This document shows, one piece after another, positions 1 to 8,185 of a DNA stretch of 64,000 nucleotides (position 1 is the stretch's first letter; every line of letters begins with the position of its first letter). The position numbers and the translations under genes are program-made. The notes beneath the pieces were generated by a model. That model did not search any database. It had not been told where the DNA came from and worked only from the letters and a program-made list of their open reading frames with translations. Origin of the DNA: CAXMQS01 sp964195995 (GTDB lineage: Bacteria > Actinomycetota > Acidimicrobiia > Spongiisociales > JAOTWH01); the NCBI GenBank assembly GCA_964195995.1, contig CAXMQS010000092.1, positions 62,001 to 126,000 of the forward strand, written 5' to 3'.

Positions 1-2
1 AG

Positions 3-356
3 GGCGACTATCCGGGAGCTGCACACCATCTCGAACGGGGCCTGGCGATGGCGAATGAGGTAGGTGGCGGTGCGATCAGGGTGGCCGCGCTCAACAACCT
101 TGCTCGTGCCACCGCTCGGATCGGTGACCTCGACCGAGGACGGACCTTGGCCGAAGCGGCACTTGACGAGAGTGTTGCCATCGGCGACCGCCATCGCGAG
201 GCTGCTCTGCACAACAACCTGGCGGACCTACTCCACGCTGCCGGGGATGTCGACGAGTCGATGAAGCATCTCAAGAAGGCCCTGCAGGGTTTTGCCGAGA
301 TCGAACTTGGTGCCGATCTCTCGCACCCTGAGATATGGAAGTTGGCTCAGTGGTGA
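3..356 (+). CDS. TPR-repeat protein, C-terminal end (partial)
   Basis: The reading frame is already open at the left edge, so this is the end of a longer gene; the ATG at 48 is internal. The visible 117 residues form tetratricopeptide-like helical pairs. The signs are alternating small and aromatic/leucine positions, with repeats such as GDYPGAAHHLERGLAMA, RVAALNNLARATARIGDLD and AALHNNLADLLHAAGDVDE. Such repeats are protein-interaction scaffolds, and in actinobacteria they are frequent at the C-terminus of large STAND or LuxR/AfsR-type regulators and adenylate-cyclase-like proteins. Which of these it belongs to cannot be told from this fragment. It ends 90 bases before the next gene, on the same strand. 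Confidence 0.75.
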   Translation, partial: GDYPGAAHHLERGLAMANEVGGGAIRVAALNNLARATARIGDLDRGRTLAEAALDESVAIGDRHREAALHNNLADLLHAAGDVDESMKHLKKALQGFAEIELGADLSHPEIWKLAQW

Positions 357-446
357 GGTTGAAGCCGACCTGATACTGGGCCCATTCCGTAACGGTCGCG
401 TAACGCCGCGATGTCACCCTGGCCTCATGAACGAGGAGGCGATGAC

Positions 447-1091
447 ATGTTGACTGAAAGCATTACCCGACTCAGAGGAGAGACGGATCGCGAGCGATCT
501 GCACTGCTGCTAGCACTCTTGATCGGTTTCCCTCTCTTTGCGATCTTGAATGGGATCTTCCTGACCAACATCGTCGTCGGCTTCGTCGGGATGGCGATAC
601 TCGTGGCAGTTGGGGTAAACGCTCTGATACACGTCCGGCGGGTACCCCGGCTGGTGCTGTCAGGTTTGGTTGGAGGCGGTGTAGCCGGACTTGTCGCCCT
701 AGGGGCCGGCTTACGCCTTGCGATGCGGGTTGTATCCCTCACCGGTGGCAGGCGGGAAGTGAGTGCCGACGGCACGATGTTCCTCCTCATCGCCGGCGCC
801 ATGTTGGGGGCGATAATCGGGTTGACCCTGGCCGGCGTACTCCGCCTGTGGCGGGGGCGTGGGTGGGTCATCGGCACCATCCTGATGGTGTTCTTCGGTT
901 CGTTGTTGCTCGTCGGATCCGATACGCGTAGCGAGTTGCAGCATGAGGGGTTTGGCATCTGGTTGAACCTGCCCATGTTCCTCGGCGCCTTTCTCCTGTA
1001 TGGCGTCTTGGCGGTCAGGTCGATTCGTTGGGTCGAAGCCAGGCTGCCGATGATCAGGCTGGCTCGATCTCCCCTGCCTGAGGGGACTTGA
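447..1091 (+). CDS. Six-helix integral membrane protein of unknown function
   Basis: This 214-residue protein has about six hydrophobic segments, near residues 19-40, 43-63, 69-89, 112-137, 142-162 and 175-196. I do not recognise a family, and I see no catalytic motif. The start at 447 is chosen because AGGAGG lies seven bases upstream; the earlier in-frame ATG at 411 has no such site. Its stop (TGA, 1089-1091) overlaps a possible TTG start at 1088 of the following lipoprotein, so the two genes are probably co-transcribed. A membrane role is clear; transport or sensing would be a guess. Confidence 0.7.
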   Translation: MLTESITRLRGETDRERSALLLALLIGFPLFAILNGIFLTNIVVGFVGMAILVAVGVNALIHVRRVPRLVLSGLVGGGVAGLVALGAGLRLAMRVVSLTGGRREVSADGTMFLLIAGAMLGAIIGLTLAGVLRLWRGRGWVIGTILMVFFGSLLLVGSDTRSELQHEGFGIWLNLPMFLGAFLLYGVLAVRSIRWVEARLPMIRLARSPLPEGT

Positions 1092-1111
1092 GGCTACAGC
1101 CAAAGGTCGTC

Positions 1112-2644
1112 ATGCGCACAACTGCTGCTCGCACCTCTGTCATGCTTTTGTTGGCGTTAGCTGCGGCGGCCTGTACGCCAGGACGGGCCGACATCGCGAC
1201 GCCTGGTTCACAAGGACCCGCGACGTCGCCGACGGTGACAACCTACCCTCCATCTGCCACGACGACCGTCCAGCCCACGTCCGATAACCGACGACCGGTG
1301 ATCCTCGACTACTCGCCAACCGTCTCCGACTTGGGTGCGTTGGCATTCCTCGCAGCCCATCCTGACATACGCCTCATCGCAGTGACACTGCCCGGAACCG
1401 GCGAGTCCTACTGCGAGCCTGGGGTTGCTCACACACGAGGCGTTCTCGTTCAGCTGGATCTGAGGGACATCCCGGTCGCCTGCGGACCCGACGATCCGCT
1501 GTCGGGATGGAACGCCTTTCCGATCACATGGAGAATCGCCTCCAACGAGATGGAGCTCCCGATTGCCCAGCCGAACGAGACGCGCTCCGCGCCTGATCTG
1601 ATCGTCGATCTGGTGCGCTCGTCCGACGTTCCAGTCGAGATCGTTGCGGTCGGACCACTCACCAACGTCGCCATCGCTATTCAGTCCGCACCTGGGATGG
1701 CGTCGAACGTGGCCGGGATAACCATCATGGGAGGCGCCGTCGACATCGCCGGAAACGTCTTCAGAAACGAGGTCGCCGAGTGGAACATCTGGGTGGATCC
1801 GACCGCCGCCGGTGTGGTCCTCGCCTCAGGCGCGCCGGTCACCTTGGTTCCTCTGAACGCCACCAACCACACCCCGACCGGACAGATCTTCTACGACGCG
1901 CTTCTGGCTGCCGCGAGTACACCTGAGTCAATCCTCGTAAGCGACCTATGGAGGGCCGCCGAGGACCAGGTGACCAATCCCGAAGGTTTCTGGTTCTTCT
2001 GGGACGAGTTGGCCGCGGCCGTACTGGTAGACGGCTCCATCGTCAGCTTTGAGACCCACACGCTCGTGGTCGACGATGACCTTCGCGAGAACAAGGGCTG
2101 GACGCGAGAGGACCCGTCGGGCACTGCAGTGAGGGTCGCGGTGAGCTCGGACCGGCTTGCGTTCGAGACCCTCTTTCTCGAGACGCTCGTCGGCGGTCCA
2201 GTCGACCTCGGCTATACCGAGGCGACTCCCGCTGAGATCAGCTATCTAACCGAAGTCGATGCCATCGCGGCTGAAACGCAGGTGGCGATCGACGATCTGT
2301 TCAAAGCTGCAACTGCTGACATCGATCCGAGCCAGGACGATGACGAGGGATTCTTCCAGATCGTCGTGAAGATCCTGCCCCGGGCCGTCGACGGACCCTT
2401 CGCCGAGCAGTTGATGCGCCTGGCCGCGCTCGACGTTCCACCAAGCCTGGCAGAGGATCACCGGCAATACCTCGCGGCCTTCAGCGGCTTGATCGATTCG
2501 CGCGACGAGATGATGGCCGTGCTTGAAGCTGATGGCACCATCGATGCCTTCGAACAGTTCCTAGAGCCAACAACGAAGGCATGTCTCGCGATTCAGCGGG
2601 AAGCCGACGTCCGTCTCCTTGACATCGATGCCATGTGCTTCTGA
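1112..2644 (+). CDS. Nucleoside-hydrolase-like lipoprotein with altered metal site
   Basis: A 510-residue exported lipoprotein: the first ~20 residues are a signal peptide ending in the lipobox LAAAAC. It is followed by a Thr/Pro/Ser-rich linker and then an inosine-uridine nucleoside hydrolase fold. Recognisable blocks are VGPLTNVAIAI, the GGA segment (ITIMGGAV), EWNIWVDPTAA and WDELAAAVL. The N-terminal signature, normally DTDxGxDD, reads DYSPTVSD here, so the catalytic-base/calcium Asp and one more Asp are Ser. The His before the late metal Asp is Trp. It may therefore bind rather than cleave nucleosides. About 170 residues after the hydrolase core match nothing I know. ATG 1112 has AAAGG six bases upstream; TTG 1088 is an alternative start. 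Confidence 0.72.
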   Translation: MRTTAARTSVMLLLALAAAACTPGRADIATPGSQGPATSPTVTTYPPSATTTVQPTSDNRRPVILDYSPTVSDLGALAFLAAHPDIRLIAVTLPGTGESYCEPGVAHTRGVLVQLDLRDIPVACGPDDPLSGWNAFPITWRIASNEMELPIAQPNETRSAPDLIVDLVRSSDVPVEIVAVGPLTNVAIAIQSAPGMASNVAGITIMGGAVDIAGNVFRNEVAEWNIWVDPTAAGVVLASGAPVTLVPLNATNHTPTGQIFYDALLAAASTPESILVSDLWRAAEDQVTNPEGFWFFWDELAAAVLVDGSIVSFETHTLVVDDDLRENKGWTREDPSGTAVRVAVSSDRLAFETLFLETLVGGPVDLGYTEATPAEISYLTEVDAIAAETQVAIDDLFKAATADIDPSQDDDEGFFQIVVKILPRAVDGPFAEQLMRLAALDVPPSLAEDHRQYLAAFSGLIDSRDEMMAVLEADGTIDAFEQFLEPTTKACLAIQREADVRLLDIDAMCF

Positions 2645-2685
2645 TCGTTTTCGAGGTTCGAGTCGAATAGAAAGAGGGTTTCAGC

Positions 2686-2859
2686 ATGTCAACGGATCGC
2701 TTGGGTGAACTTGACCGGATCGGCTGGTGGCTGGGTATCGCGGCCTCCCTGATGAGTCGAGATTCTCACCCATTGCAAGACGGCCCCCACCCATCACGGT
2801 CGGGCACTGAGAATCTCATCGAAGGAGCCCAGAGCTCTCCCCTGGATCGCAGGACGTGA
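2686..2859 (+). CDS. Small ORF (57 aa), translationally coupled to the next gene
   Basis: The ORF begins with ATG after a good Shine-Dalgarno (AAGAGG, about nine bases upstream). It ends in a TGA that overlaps the GTG start of the next gene as GTGA. The N-terminal half (MSTDRLGELDRIGWWLGIAA) is amphipathic to hydrophobic; the C-terminal half is polar and looks unstructured. No family is recognised. It could be a real small protein, a leader peptide controlling the downstream gene by coupling, or the remnant N-terminus of a frameshifted longer protein. The RBS and exact overlap argue for translation. Confidence 0.5.
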   Translation: MSTDRLGELDRIGWWLGIAASLMSRDSHPLQDGPHPSRSGTENLIEGAQSSPLDRRT

Positions 2860-3476
2860 GGGAACCACGTCGCGCGGCAGGAGTCGTCGCCCTCCTGGCT
2901 GTTGCGGTAACCGCTACCGCCATATTGGCAAGCCCGGACGAGAAGAACTCGGCTGCAGACAGCGTCGCGGCCGTCGAAGCGATGTTCGACACTTACAGGA
3001 GCGAGAGTCCACAAGCCGCTCTCAGACACCTCGACGAGAGGCAAGCCGAGAAGTATCGAGATCAATGGAGCGGCTTGACCGTATTGAACGATCGATTGGA
3101 GGTCGTCCAGCCTTGCCGGCGGCAGACATCGCTGGGAACCATCAAATGTGTGATGTCAGAACAGCACGACCTTCACGAAGCCGCTGGGTTGGCTCCTGTC
3201 GAAGTCACTTTCACTCTTCGGGTCAATCGAGACGGAGAAATCAGCTACATCTCCCAGAGCGTCCCGGACCACTACCGCGACAACTATGCCTTCACCATTC
3301 GGTTCAAGATATGGCTAGCAGACACCCACCCCGAGGCGCCACTTGCTATCAGAGGCTTCCCGGGTGTCTACCGGGGTCCAAGCCCTATCTTCGATGCGGA
3401 GTCTGCAGCAGCGTCCCTCGAGTTCGTCGACGAGTTCGTGGCAGAGTCAGCGGACTACCCACCAAGAAGTCCCTAA
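2856..3476 (+). CDS. Membrane-anchored or secreted protein, unknown
   Basis: This 206-residue protein starts at the GTG overlapping the stop of the preceding small ORF. A positively charged N-terminus (MREPRRAAG) leads into one hydrophobic segment (residues 8-25), a signal anchor or uncleaved signal peptide without lipobox. The rest is a soluble alpha+beta domain with one Cys pair (C87 and C98) that could form a disulfide outside the cell. The shape (SAADSVAAVEAMFDTYRSESPQAALRHLD, then beta strands VEVTFTLRVNRDGEISY) resembles NTF2/SnoaL-like cone folds, but that is only an impression. It is followed by tRNA-Leu on the other strand. Confidence 0.6.
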   Translation: MREPRRAAGVVALLAVAVTATAILASPDEKNSAADSVAAVEAMFDTYRSESPQAALRHLDERQAEKYRDQWSGLTVLNDRLEVVQPCRRQTSLGTIKCVMSEQHDLHEAAGLAPVEVTFTLRVNRDGEISYISQSVPDHYRDNYAFTIRFKIWLADTHPEAPLAIRGFPGVYRGPSPIFDAESAAASLEFVDEFVAESADYPPRSP

Positions 3477-3570
3477 AACGAGTTGCTGATGGGGTCGCTG
3501 AGCTGGTCAGCTGCTGACCGCCGAACTGGTGGATGCACAAGCGTCCTGGTCAGGCACCGCACTTTCTTCG

Positions 3571-3654
3571 TGCCCGGGGCAGGGTTCGAACCTGCACGCC
3601 CCGAAGGGCCGCGGATTTTAAGTCCGCTACGTCTGCCAATTCCGTCACCCGGGC
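3571..3654 (-). tRNA. tRNA-Leu (anticodon UAA)
   Basis: Read on the minus strand, GCCCGGG pairs with CCCGGGC in the acceptor stem. The anticodon loop CTTAAAA gives UAA, and the long class II variable arm (GCGGCCCTTCGGGGC region) is typical of Leu. The T-loop GGTTCGAACC is present. The discriminator is A and CCA is not encoded. It lies downstream of the DUF501 gene, where this tRNA is often found in actinobacteria. Confidence 0.96.
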
Positions 3655-3686
3655 AGCCCCAGAAGCTTACGGTTCATGGCTCGCAG

Positions 3687-4178
3687 CTACGGGAGGGGTG
3701 GCTCCCGCCAGTCGGCGTTCACCGATCCGTCGGGGAGAACGCAGGGCGCCGTGCAGTCGAGTGGATCGACTCTTGGCGCGGTCCACTCCCCTGCCGGGTT
3801 GTCGCCGCCCGCCGCGTAGTCGGCGTAATGAGCGTGCAGGCATTTGAGGCCCGCACCCTTGATGCCGGCGACGCCCCCTGCCTCATCGCCGCGGTCAGCC
3901 GCGTACCTGACGTGAGCGTCTCGCATACGATCCGCCAGCTCGGGGGTCTCGTCGAGCAGCCGCTGCGCTTCGACAACCCCTCCGGCAGCCTCGACTCGAC
4001 CAACCCGTGCCACGGCGAGCGGGCAGGTCAGCCAGTACCGCGTCGGAAACGGCGTGCCATCTTCGAGGGCCGGCGGCATCCTCGCCACAACGGGGAGGCC
4101 GAGATGACAGCGGACGACAACATCGGCCTCGGCGCGAGAAGGCCGTCCTATCTGGGCGGAGATGACCGCCCGTGTCAC
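3687..4178 (-). CDS. DUF501 family protein
   Basis: This 163-residue protein has the DUF501 hallmarks: an N-terminal QIGRPSRAEADVVVRC, a central DGTPFPTRYWLTCP, and a C-terminal GIKGAGLKCLHAHYADYAAGGDNPAGEW. The conserved Cys and His residues (C43-like, C72, C125, H127, H129) suggest metal binding, but no activity is established for the family. Its GTG start overlaps the stop of the FtsB-like gene as GTGA, which settles the start and indicates coupling. In actinobacteria this gene follows eno and divIC/ftsB and is normally followed by an exopolyphosphatase gene (ppx). Here ppx is missing and tRNA-Leu comes next. Confidence 0.88.
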   Translation of the reverse strand: MTRAVISAQIGRPSRAEADVVVRCHLGLPVVARMPPALEDGTPFPTRYWLTCPLAVARVGRVEAAGGVVEAQRLLDETPELADRMRDAHVRYAADRGDEAGGVAGIKGAGLKCLHAHYADYAAGGDNPAGEWTAPRVDPLDCTAPCVLPDGSVNADWREPPLP

Positions 4179-4543
4179 GGATCGAGGTCTTGTCCGGTCA
4201 GGAAGTCGGTTATCGGATCCCACCAATGGCGTTGCGGCACCTCGACTGTGGCCTCGGGAACGGTCGGTGCCACGGAACCGGGCTTCGTCACCACGACGTA
4301 GGCCACCTCACCAGGACGCACATATCCGAACTCCTCGCGAGCGAGACGCTCGACCTCGTCGGGGGCTTCGAGAAGGAGAGCAGCTTCCTCCAGACGCGTT
4401 GTCTCGCTTTCCAGGGCAGCGAGCTTCTCCTCGGAGAGCGCCACCGCTCGCCCCTGCGCGATGATCTGGCGAAAGGGCAGGATGCCGGACATCGTCGCGG
4501 CTAGAGCGAGCAACAGCAGGAGAAGCAACGGAGAGCGCCTCAT
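4175..4543 (-). CDS. ftsB: FtsB/DivIC-type septum formation initiator
   Basis: A 122-residue bitopic membrane protein: a short cytoplasmic tail (MRRS), one transmembrane helix (residues 5-24), then a coiled coil (QGRAVALSEEKLAALESETTRLEEAALLLEAPDEVERLAREEFGYVRPGE) and a Pro-rich tail. The pattern ...REEFGYVRPGE is the family signature. FtsB/DivIC proteins bridge FtsL and FtsQ in the divisome outside the cell membrane. The ATG overlaps the eno stop as ATGA, placing it in the eno operon as in Mycobacterium. The membrane and coiled-coil layout makes the assignment firm; the choice between the names FtsB and DivIC is convention. Confidence 0.88.
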   Translation of the reverse strand: MRRSPLLLLLLLALAATMSGILPFRQIIAQGRAVALSEEKLAALESETTRLEEAALLLEAPDEVERLAREEFGYVRPGEVAYVVVTKPGSVAPTVPEATVEVPQRHWWDPITDFLTGQDLDP

Positions 4544-5805
4544 CGCAGGACATCCCATCCGGCGAAGCGGGCGCCACCACCCAGCTGCTCCTCGATGCGA
4601 AGGAGCTGGTTGTACTTCGAGGTTCGCTCTCCGCGAGCCGGTGCCCCGGACTTGATCTGGCCGGCATTGGTGGCGACGACGAGGTGGGCGATGAAGGAGT
4701 CTTCGGTCTCTCCAGAGCGATGGCTCACCATCCGGCCGTAACCGGCGCTGGCCGCCATCTCCATCGTGGTGAGCGTCTCGGTGACGGTGCCGATCTGGTT
4801 GAGCTTGATGAGGATCGCGTTGGCGACGCCTTCGTCTATGCCGCGTTTGAGCAGGTCACGGTTGGTGACGAAGATGTCGTCGCCGACCAGCTGCACCTTG
4901 CCCCCGAGAACGGTCGTCAGCTCACTCCACCCCTCCCAGTCGTCTTCGGCCAGACCGTCTTCGACCGACACCAGGGGGTAGGCGGAGACGAGCTTATCGA
5001 GGTAGGCGACCATGGCGGAGGCGTCGAGGGCCTTGCCGTCGATGTGGTAGCGGCCCTCCCGTCGGACTTCGTTAGCCGCGACGTCGATTGCCACTGCGAT
5101 GTCCTTACCCGGCTTGTAGCCGGCAGCCTCGATGGCCTCGACGAGCAGCTCGAGGGCCATCTCGTTCGCCCCCAGGTCCGGAGCGAAGCCACCCTCGTCG
5201 CCGACGTTGGTGGCGAGCCCGCGGCCGGCCAGCACCTTGTGGAGGGCGTGGTAGGTCTCGACGCCGGCCCGCAGCGCATCCGAGAACGTCGCGAAGCCTC
5301 CGGGGACCAGCATGAACTCCTGGATGTCGACCGAGTTGGCGGCGTGGGCCCCCCCGTTGAGCACGTTGAGGCAGGGGATGGGCAGTAGGTGGGCACCGGG
5401 ACCGCCGAGGTACCGGAACAGGGGAAGGTCTGATCCGGCGGCGCTCGCCCTGGCTACTGCCAACGAAACGGCGACGATGGCGTTCGCTCCGAGCTTGGCC
5501 TTGTTGGGCGTTCCATCGAGATCGATCATCGTCTGGTCAACGCTGGCCTGATCGGTGGCGTTGCTCCCGATCAAGGCAGGCGCGATCGTCTCATTGATGT
5601 TGGAAATGGCCCGCAACACGCCCTTGCCGCCGTAGCGGTCTCCGCCATCTCGAAGCTCGAAAGCTTCGAGCGCCCCGGTGGACGCTCCCGAGGGTGCCGC
5701 CGCACGGCCAAAGGCTCCGCCAGCTAGCAGCACCTCGGCCTCAACGGTCGGGTTTCCCCGGGAATCCAGGACTTCGCGGGCCCGTACGCTTTGAATCGTG
5801 CTCAC
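4540..5805 (-). CDS. eno: Enolase
   Basis: A 421-residue enolase converting 2-phosphoglycerate to phosphoenolpyruvate in glycolysis. Diagnostic blocks are AREVLDSRGNPTVEAEV, the mobile loop GAPSGASTGALEAFELRDG (with an AAPSG variant), GDEGGFAPD with the catalytic Glu, VSVEDGLAEDDWEGW and VGDDIFVTN for magnesium, the ILIKLNQIGTVTET signature with catalytic Lys, and SHRSGETED. GTG 5805 is chosen because GAGGAGG lies just upstream and the protein then starts VSTIQSVRAREVLDSRG, the family's usual N-terminus. It heads the coupled eno-ftsB-DUF501 group and is separated from mazG by 50 bases. Confidence 0.97.
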   Translation of the reverse strand: MSTIQSVRAREVLDSRGNPTVEAEVLLAGGAFGRAAAPSGASTGALEAFELRDGGDRYGGKGVLRAISNINETIAPALIGSNATDQASVDQTMIDLDGTPNKAKLGANAIVAVSLAVARASAAGSDLPLFRYLGGPGAHLLPIPCLNVLNGGAHAANSVDIQEFMLVPGGFATFSDALRAGVETYHALHKVLAGRGLATNVGDEGGFAPDLGANEMALELLVEAIEAAGYKPGKDIAVAIDVAANEVRREGRYHIDGKALDASAMVAYLDKLVSAYPLVSVEDGLAEDDWEGWSELTTVLGGKVQLVGDDIFVTNRDLLKRGIDEGVANAILIKLNQIGTVTETLTTMEMAASAGYGRMVSHRSGETEDSFIAHLVVATNAGQIKSGAPARGERTSKYNQLLRIEEQLGGGARFAGWDVLR

Positions 5806-5855
5806 GGGCCTCCTCGACGCCCAAGGTATCACCGGTCCCTAGGCCGCCAAACGGT

Positions 5856-7277
5856 TTAGCCCTTGGCCCGCTCCCATAGAGCGTCCAGTTCCGCCAGCGA
5901 TTTCCCCGCGAGTGGACCGGATGCCTCCATCGATCGAAAGCGATCGGCGAAGCGGTCGGCGGCGTGGCGCAACACCAACTCCGGTTCTATCTCGAGGTGG
6001 CGAGCCAGATTCACAACGGAGAACAGCAGGTCGCCGAGCTCATCGCTGCGCTGTCCGGGTTCGTCGGCCGCCGCCAACTCGGCCGCCTCCTCGGCGATCT
6101 TGTCGAGCGGTCCCGCGGCGTCTGGCCAATCGAAGCCCTGCGATGCCGCTCTCCTCTGAAACTGCAGCGCTCGCATCAGTGCCGGCAGCGAGGCCGGAAC
6201 GCCGTCCATCGCCGACTCCCGTCCCTTCTCTTGACGCTTGCGCTCGTCCCACTGGCCAAGTGCCTCCGCGGCGCTGGGAGCGTCGGCATCCCCAAAAACA
6301 TGGGGGTGACGCCTCACCAGCTTGCGCCTGATCTGCTCGGCGATCTCCTCGACGTCGAAGCCGGCTGCTTCGCTGGCCAGGGTGGCGTGGAAGATCACCT
6401 GTAGGAGCAGGTCACCGAGCTCCTCTTCGAGGGCGGCGTACGCACCGAAGTCGGGCTCGCCCGCGGGCGCCGATGGTGGCAGGGCCGAGATGGCGTCGAC
6501 TACCTCGTAGGCCTCTTCGACGAGGTGCTGCACAAGCGAGTGGTGCGTCTGCTCTCTGTCCCACGGGCACTCCTGTCGCAAGCGACGATTGACCGCGATC
6601 AGGCCAGGCCACCCAGCCGGCGGCGGGTCGAGAAATAGCGTCGTTCGTTCGTCGACATCTGCAGAGTGGAGATCGCCGAGAGGGACAACGGTGGTCGTCT
6701 CTCTGGGCGATCCCGCGTCCCGGATCACCGTCACCTCGACATCGGGCTCGAGGACCCGGCTCAGCGCGTCCTTGACGTCCGCGGCCACCCGAGGTCGATC
6801 GACGTGCGCGATGACGGTCGGCAGGTGCAGCAGTAGCGGGTCCGGCAAGGAATGGGCATCGAGCAGTTGCATGCCACGGGCGAGAGGGTCGAGTCCAGCA
6901 GCAGCCAGCACGGGCTCGAGAAAGGAGCCGCCGAGGATCATGGAAACCGCGATGTCCGACTCGCCCGCCTGCTTGCGAATCTCGACCACCGAACGCTCGC
7001 CAACGCCGGGGCCTCCCGGGACTGCGTAGAGGACATCCGATGGAGCCATCTCCAGCACCCGCCTGGCGATCGCGGTGTAGACGTCGTCGAGGTCGTTGGC
7101 AGACTCGTAGAGATCATCGCACGCCGTCACGGTACGCAGCTCGGCAAGGGCCGCCGCCGCCGGGTGACGGAGAGTGCGTACGACAACGGGGCGCTCTCCC
7201 GTCAACAGCTCACGGCTGGAGTGAGGAACCGTCTCCCAGTCCGCCGGTCCGAGACCGACGATGGTCACACTCGCCAT
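5856..7277 (-). CDS. mazG: Tetrapyrrole-methylase/MazG fusion, nucleoside triphosphate pyrophosphohydrolase
   Basis: A 473-residue three-part protein. Residues 1 to ~205 are a tetrapyrrole (corrin/porphyrin) methylase-like domain (VTIVGLGPADW, YAVPGGPGVGERSV). It is followed by two MazG all-alpha NTP pyrophosphatase domains. The first, at about 240-350, has EEAYEVVDAI and EEELGDLLLQVIFHA, the ExxE...ExxD metal site. The second, at about 365-470, has EEAAELAAAD and DELGDLLFSVVNLAR. The layout matches Bacillus YabN. MazG domains clear non-canonical or excess NTPs; the methylase half has no settled substrate. The ATG overlaps the stop of the upstream lipoprotein gene as TGATG. The position between mfd and eno equals that of Rv1021 in Mycobacterium. 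Confidence 0.92.
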   Translation of the reverse strand: MASVTIVGLGPADWETVPHSSRELLTGERPVVVRTLRHPAAAALAELRTVTACDDLYESANDLDDVYTAIARRVLEMAPSDVLYAVPGGPGVGERSVVEIRKQAGESDIAVSMILGGSFLEPVLAAAGLDPLARGMQLLDAHSLPDPLLLHLPTVIAHVDRPRVAADVKDALSRVLEPDVEVTVIRDAGSPRETTTVVPLGDLHSADVDERTTLFLDPPPAGWPGLIAVNRRLRQECPWDREQTHHSLVQHLVEEAYEVVDAISALPPSAPAGEPDFGAYAALEEELGDLLLQVIFHATLASEAAGFDVEEIAEQIRRKLVRRHPHVFGDADAPSAAEALGQWDERKRQEKGRESAMDGVPASLPALMRALQFQRRAASQGFDWPDAAGPLDKIAEEAAELAAADEPGQRSDELGDLLFSVVNLARHLEIEPELVLRHAADRFADRFRSMEASGPLAGKSLAELDALWERAKG

Positions 7278-8185
7278 CAGCCATCAGCGGGAGGCGAAAT
7301 ACCCGCAGCGTCGCTGTTCCAGGTCCCGATCTCGGATGCCACTGTGACGTCGGCGCCGCGCACCGTGTCGTTGAACCAGGTCGACCACAGTGACTGGGCC
7401 AGCTCCACTGGGAGGTAGGCCTCGGGATCGGCCTCAACGTCTTCCAGTGTTGGTGCGGTGCGATCGTCAACGATGAGAAGATGGAAGCCGAACTGGGTCT
7501 CAACGGGCCCAAACAGTGTGCCGATGGGGGCGACCAGTGACGCGTCCGCGAACTCGGTTACGTAACGGGCCGCCAGGCTGCACCCCAGATCGCCGCCGGG
7601 TGTCCCGGTGTCGAGGGAAACCTCCGTGGCAACGGCTGCGAAGTCTTCTCCCCCATCGAGTCGAGCGGCAACATCCTGTGCCTCCCCCGGTGTTGCCACG
7701 AGGACATGACGCATGCACACCTCAGTTATCTCTTGCGGTCGGTTGTCGACAAGGTCGGCTAGATCCTGTGTTCGCAGCAACTCGGCGATGCCTGCACTTC
7801 GCATCTCGAAGGTCTTCGCCTCGCGGCGCAGCAACACGTCACTTGCCCCGTCGATGCCGAGCGCCTCGTCCAAGTCGGTGTTGTTGGCGGCGAGCGCCTC
7901 GTTGAACTGCTCGACCCTGGAGTCGATGAGGGCCGGCTCTATCTCGACTCCGAACTCGTTGGCGAGGCCCTGGGCGATGGCCTCCTGGAAGATCACCCGT
8001 GACAGGTCGTCGCGGAAGTACTCGGCGATGATCGCATCCCCGCCGTAGGAAGTACGCAGCGCCAGGATGTCCGTCACGAGGATGTCCTGGCCATTGACGG
8101 TCGCGGCGACGGTGTCGTTGGCTGACGAACACGACGCGGCCACGATCAGGGCGGCAGCGAATATTCCTAGACGGCGCAGATTCAC
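7277..8185 (-). CDS. SurA/PpiC-like peptidyl-prolyl isomerase lipoprotein
   Basis: A ~302-residue lipoprotein with a signal peptide ending at SC (LIVAASCSS). A SurA-N-like helical chaperone region follows (VNGQDILVTDILALRTSYGG... to about residue 150), then a parvulin domain with the signatures MRHVLVATPGEAQDVAARLDGGEDFAAVATEVSLD and GTLFGPVETQFGFHLLIVDDR. Such proteins assist folding of exported proteins at the membrane surface. The start is uncertain: GTG 8185 overlaps the mfd stop (GTGA) but its GAGGA touches the codon; GTG 8203 lies 18 bases further upstream without a good site. In Mycobacterium the equivalent position holds lpqU, a different lipoprotein, so the slot is conserved but the gene is not. 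Confidence 0.82.
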   Translation of the reverse strand: MNLRRLGIFAAALIVAASCSSANDTVAATVNGQDILVTDILALRTSYGGDAIIAEYFRDDLSRVIFQEAIAQGLANEFGVEIEPALIDSRVEQFNEALAANNTDLDEALGIDGASDVLLRREAKTFEMRSAGIAELLRTQDLADLVDNRPQEITEVCMRHVLVATPGEAQDVAARLDGGEDFAAVATEVSLDTGTPGGDLGCSLAARYVTEFADASLVAPIGTLFGPVETQFGFHLLIVDDRTAPTLEDVEADPEAYLPVELAQSLWSTWFNDTVRGADVTVASEIGTWNSDAAGISPPADG

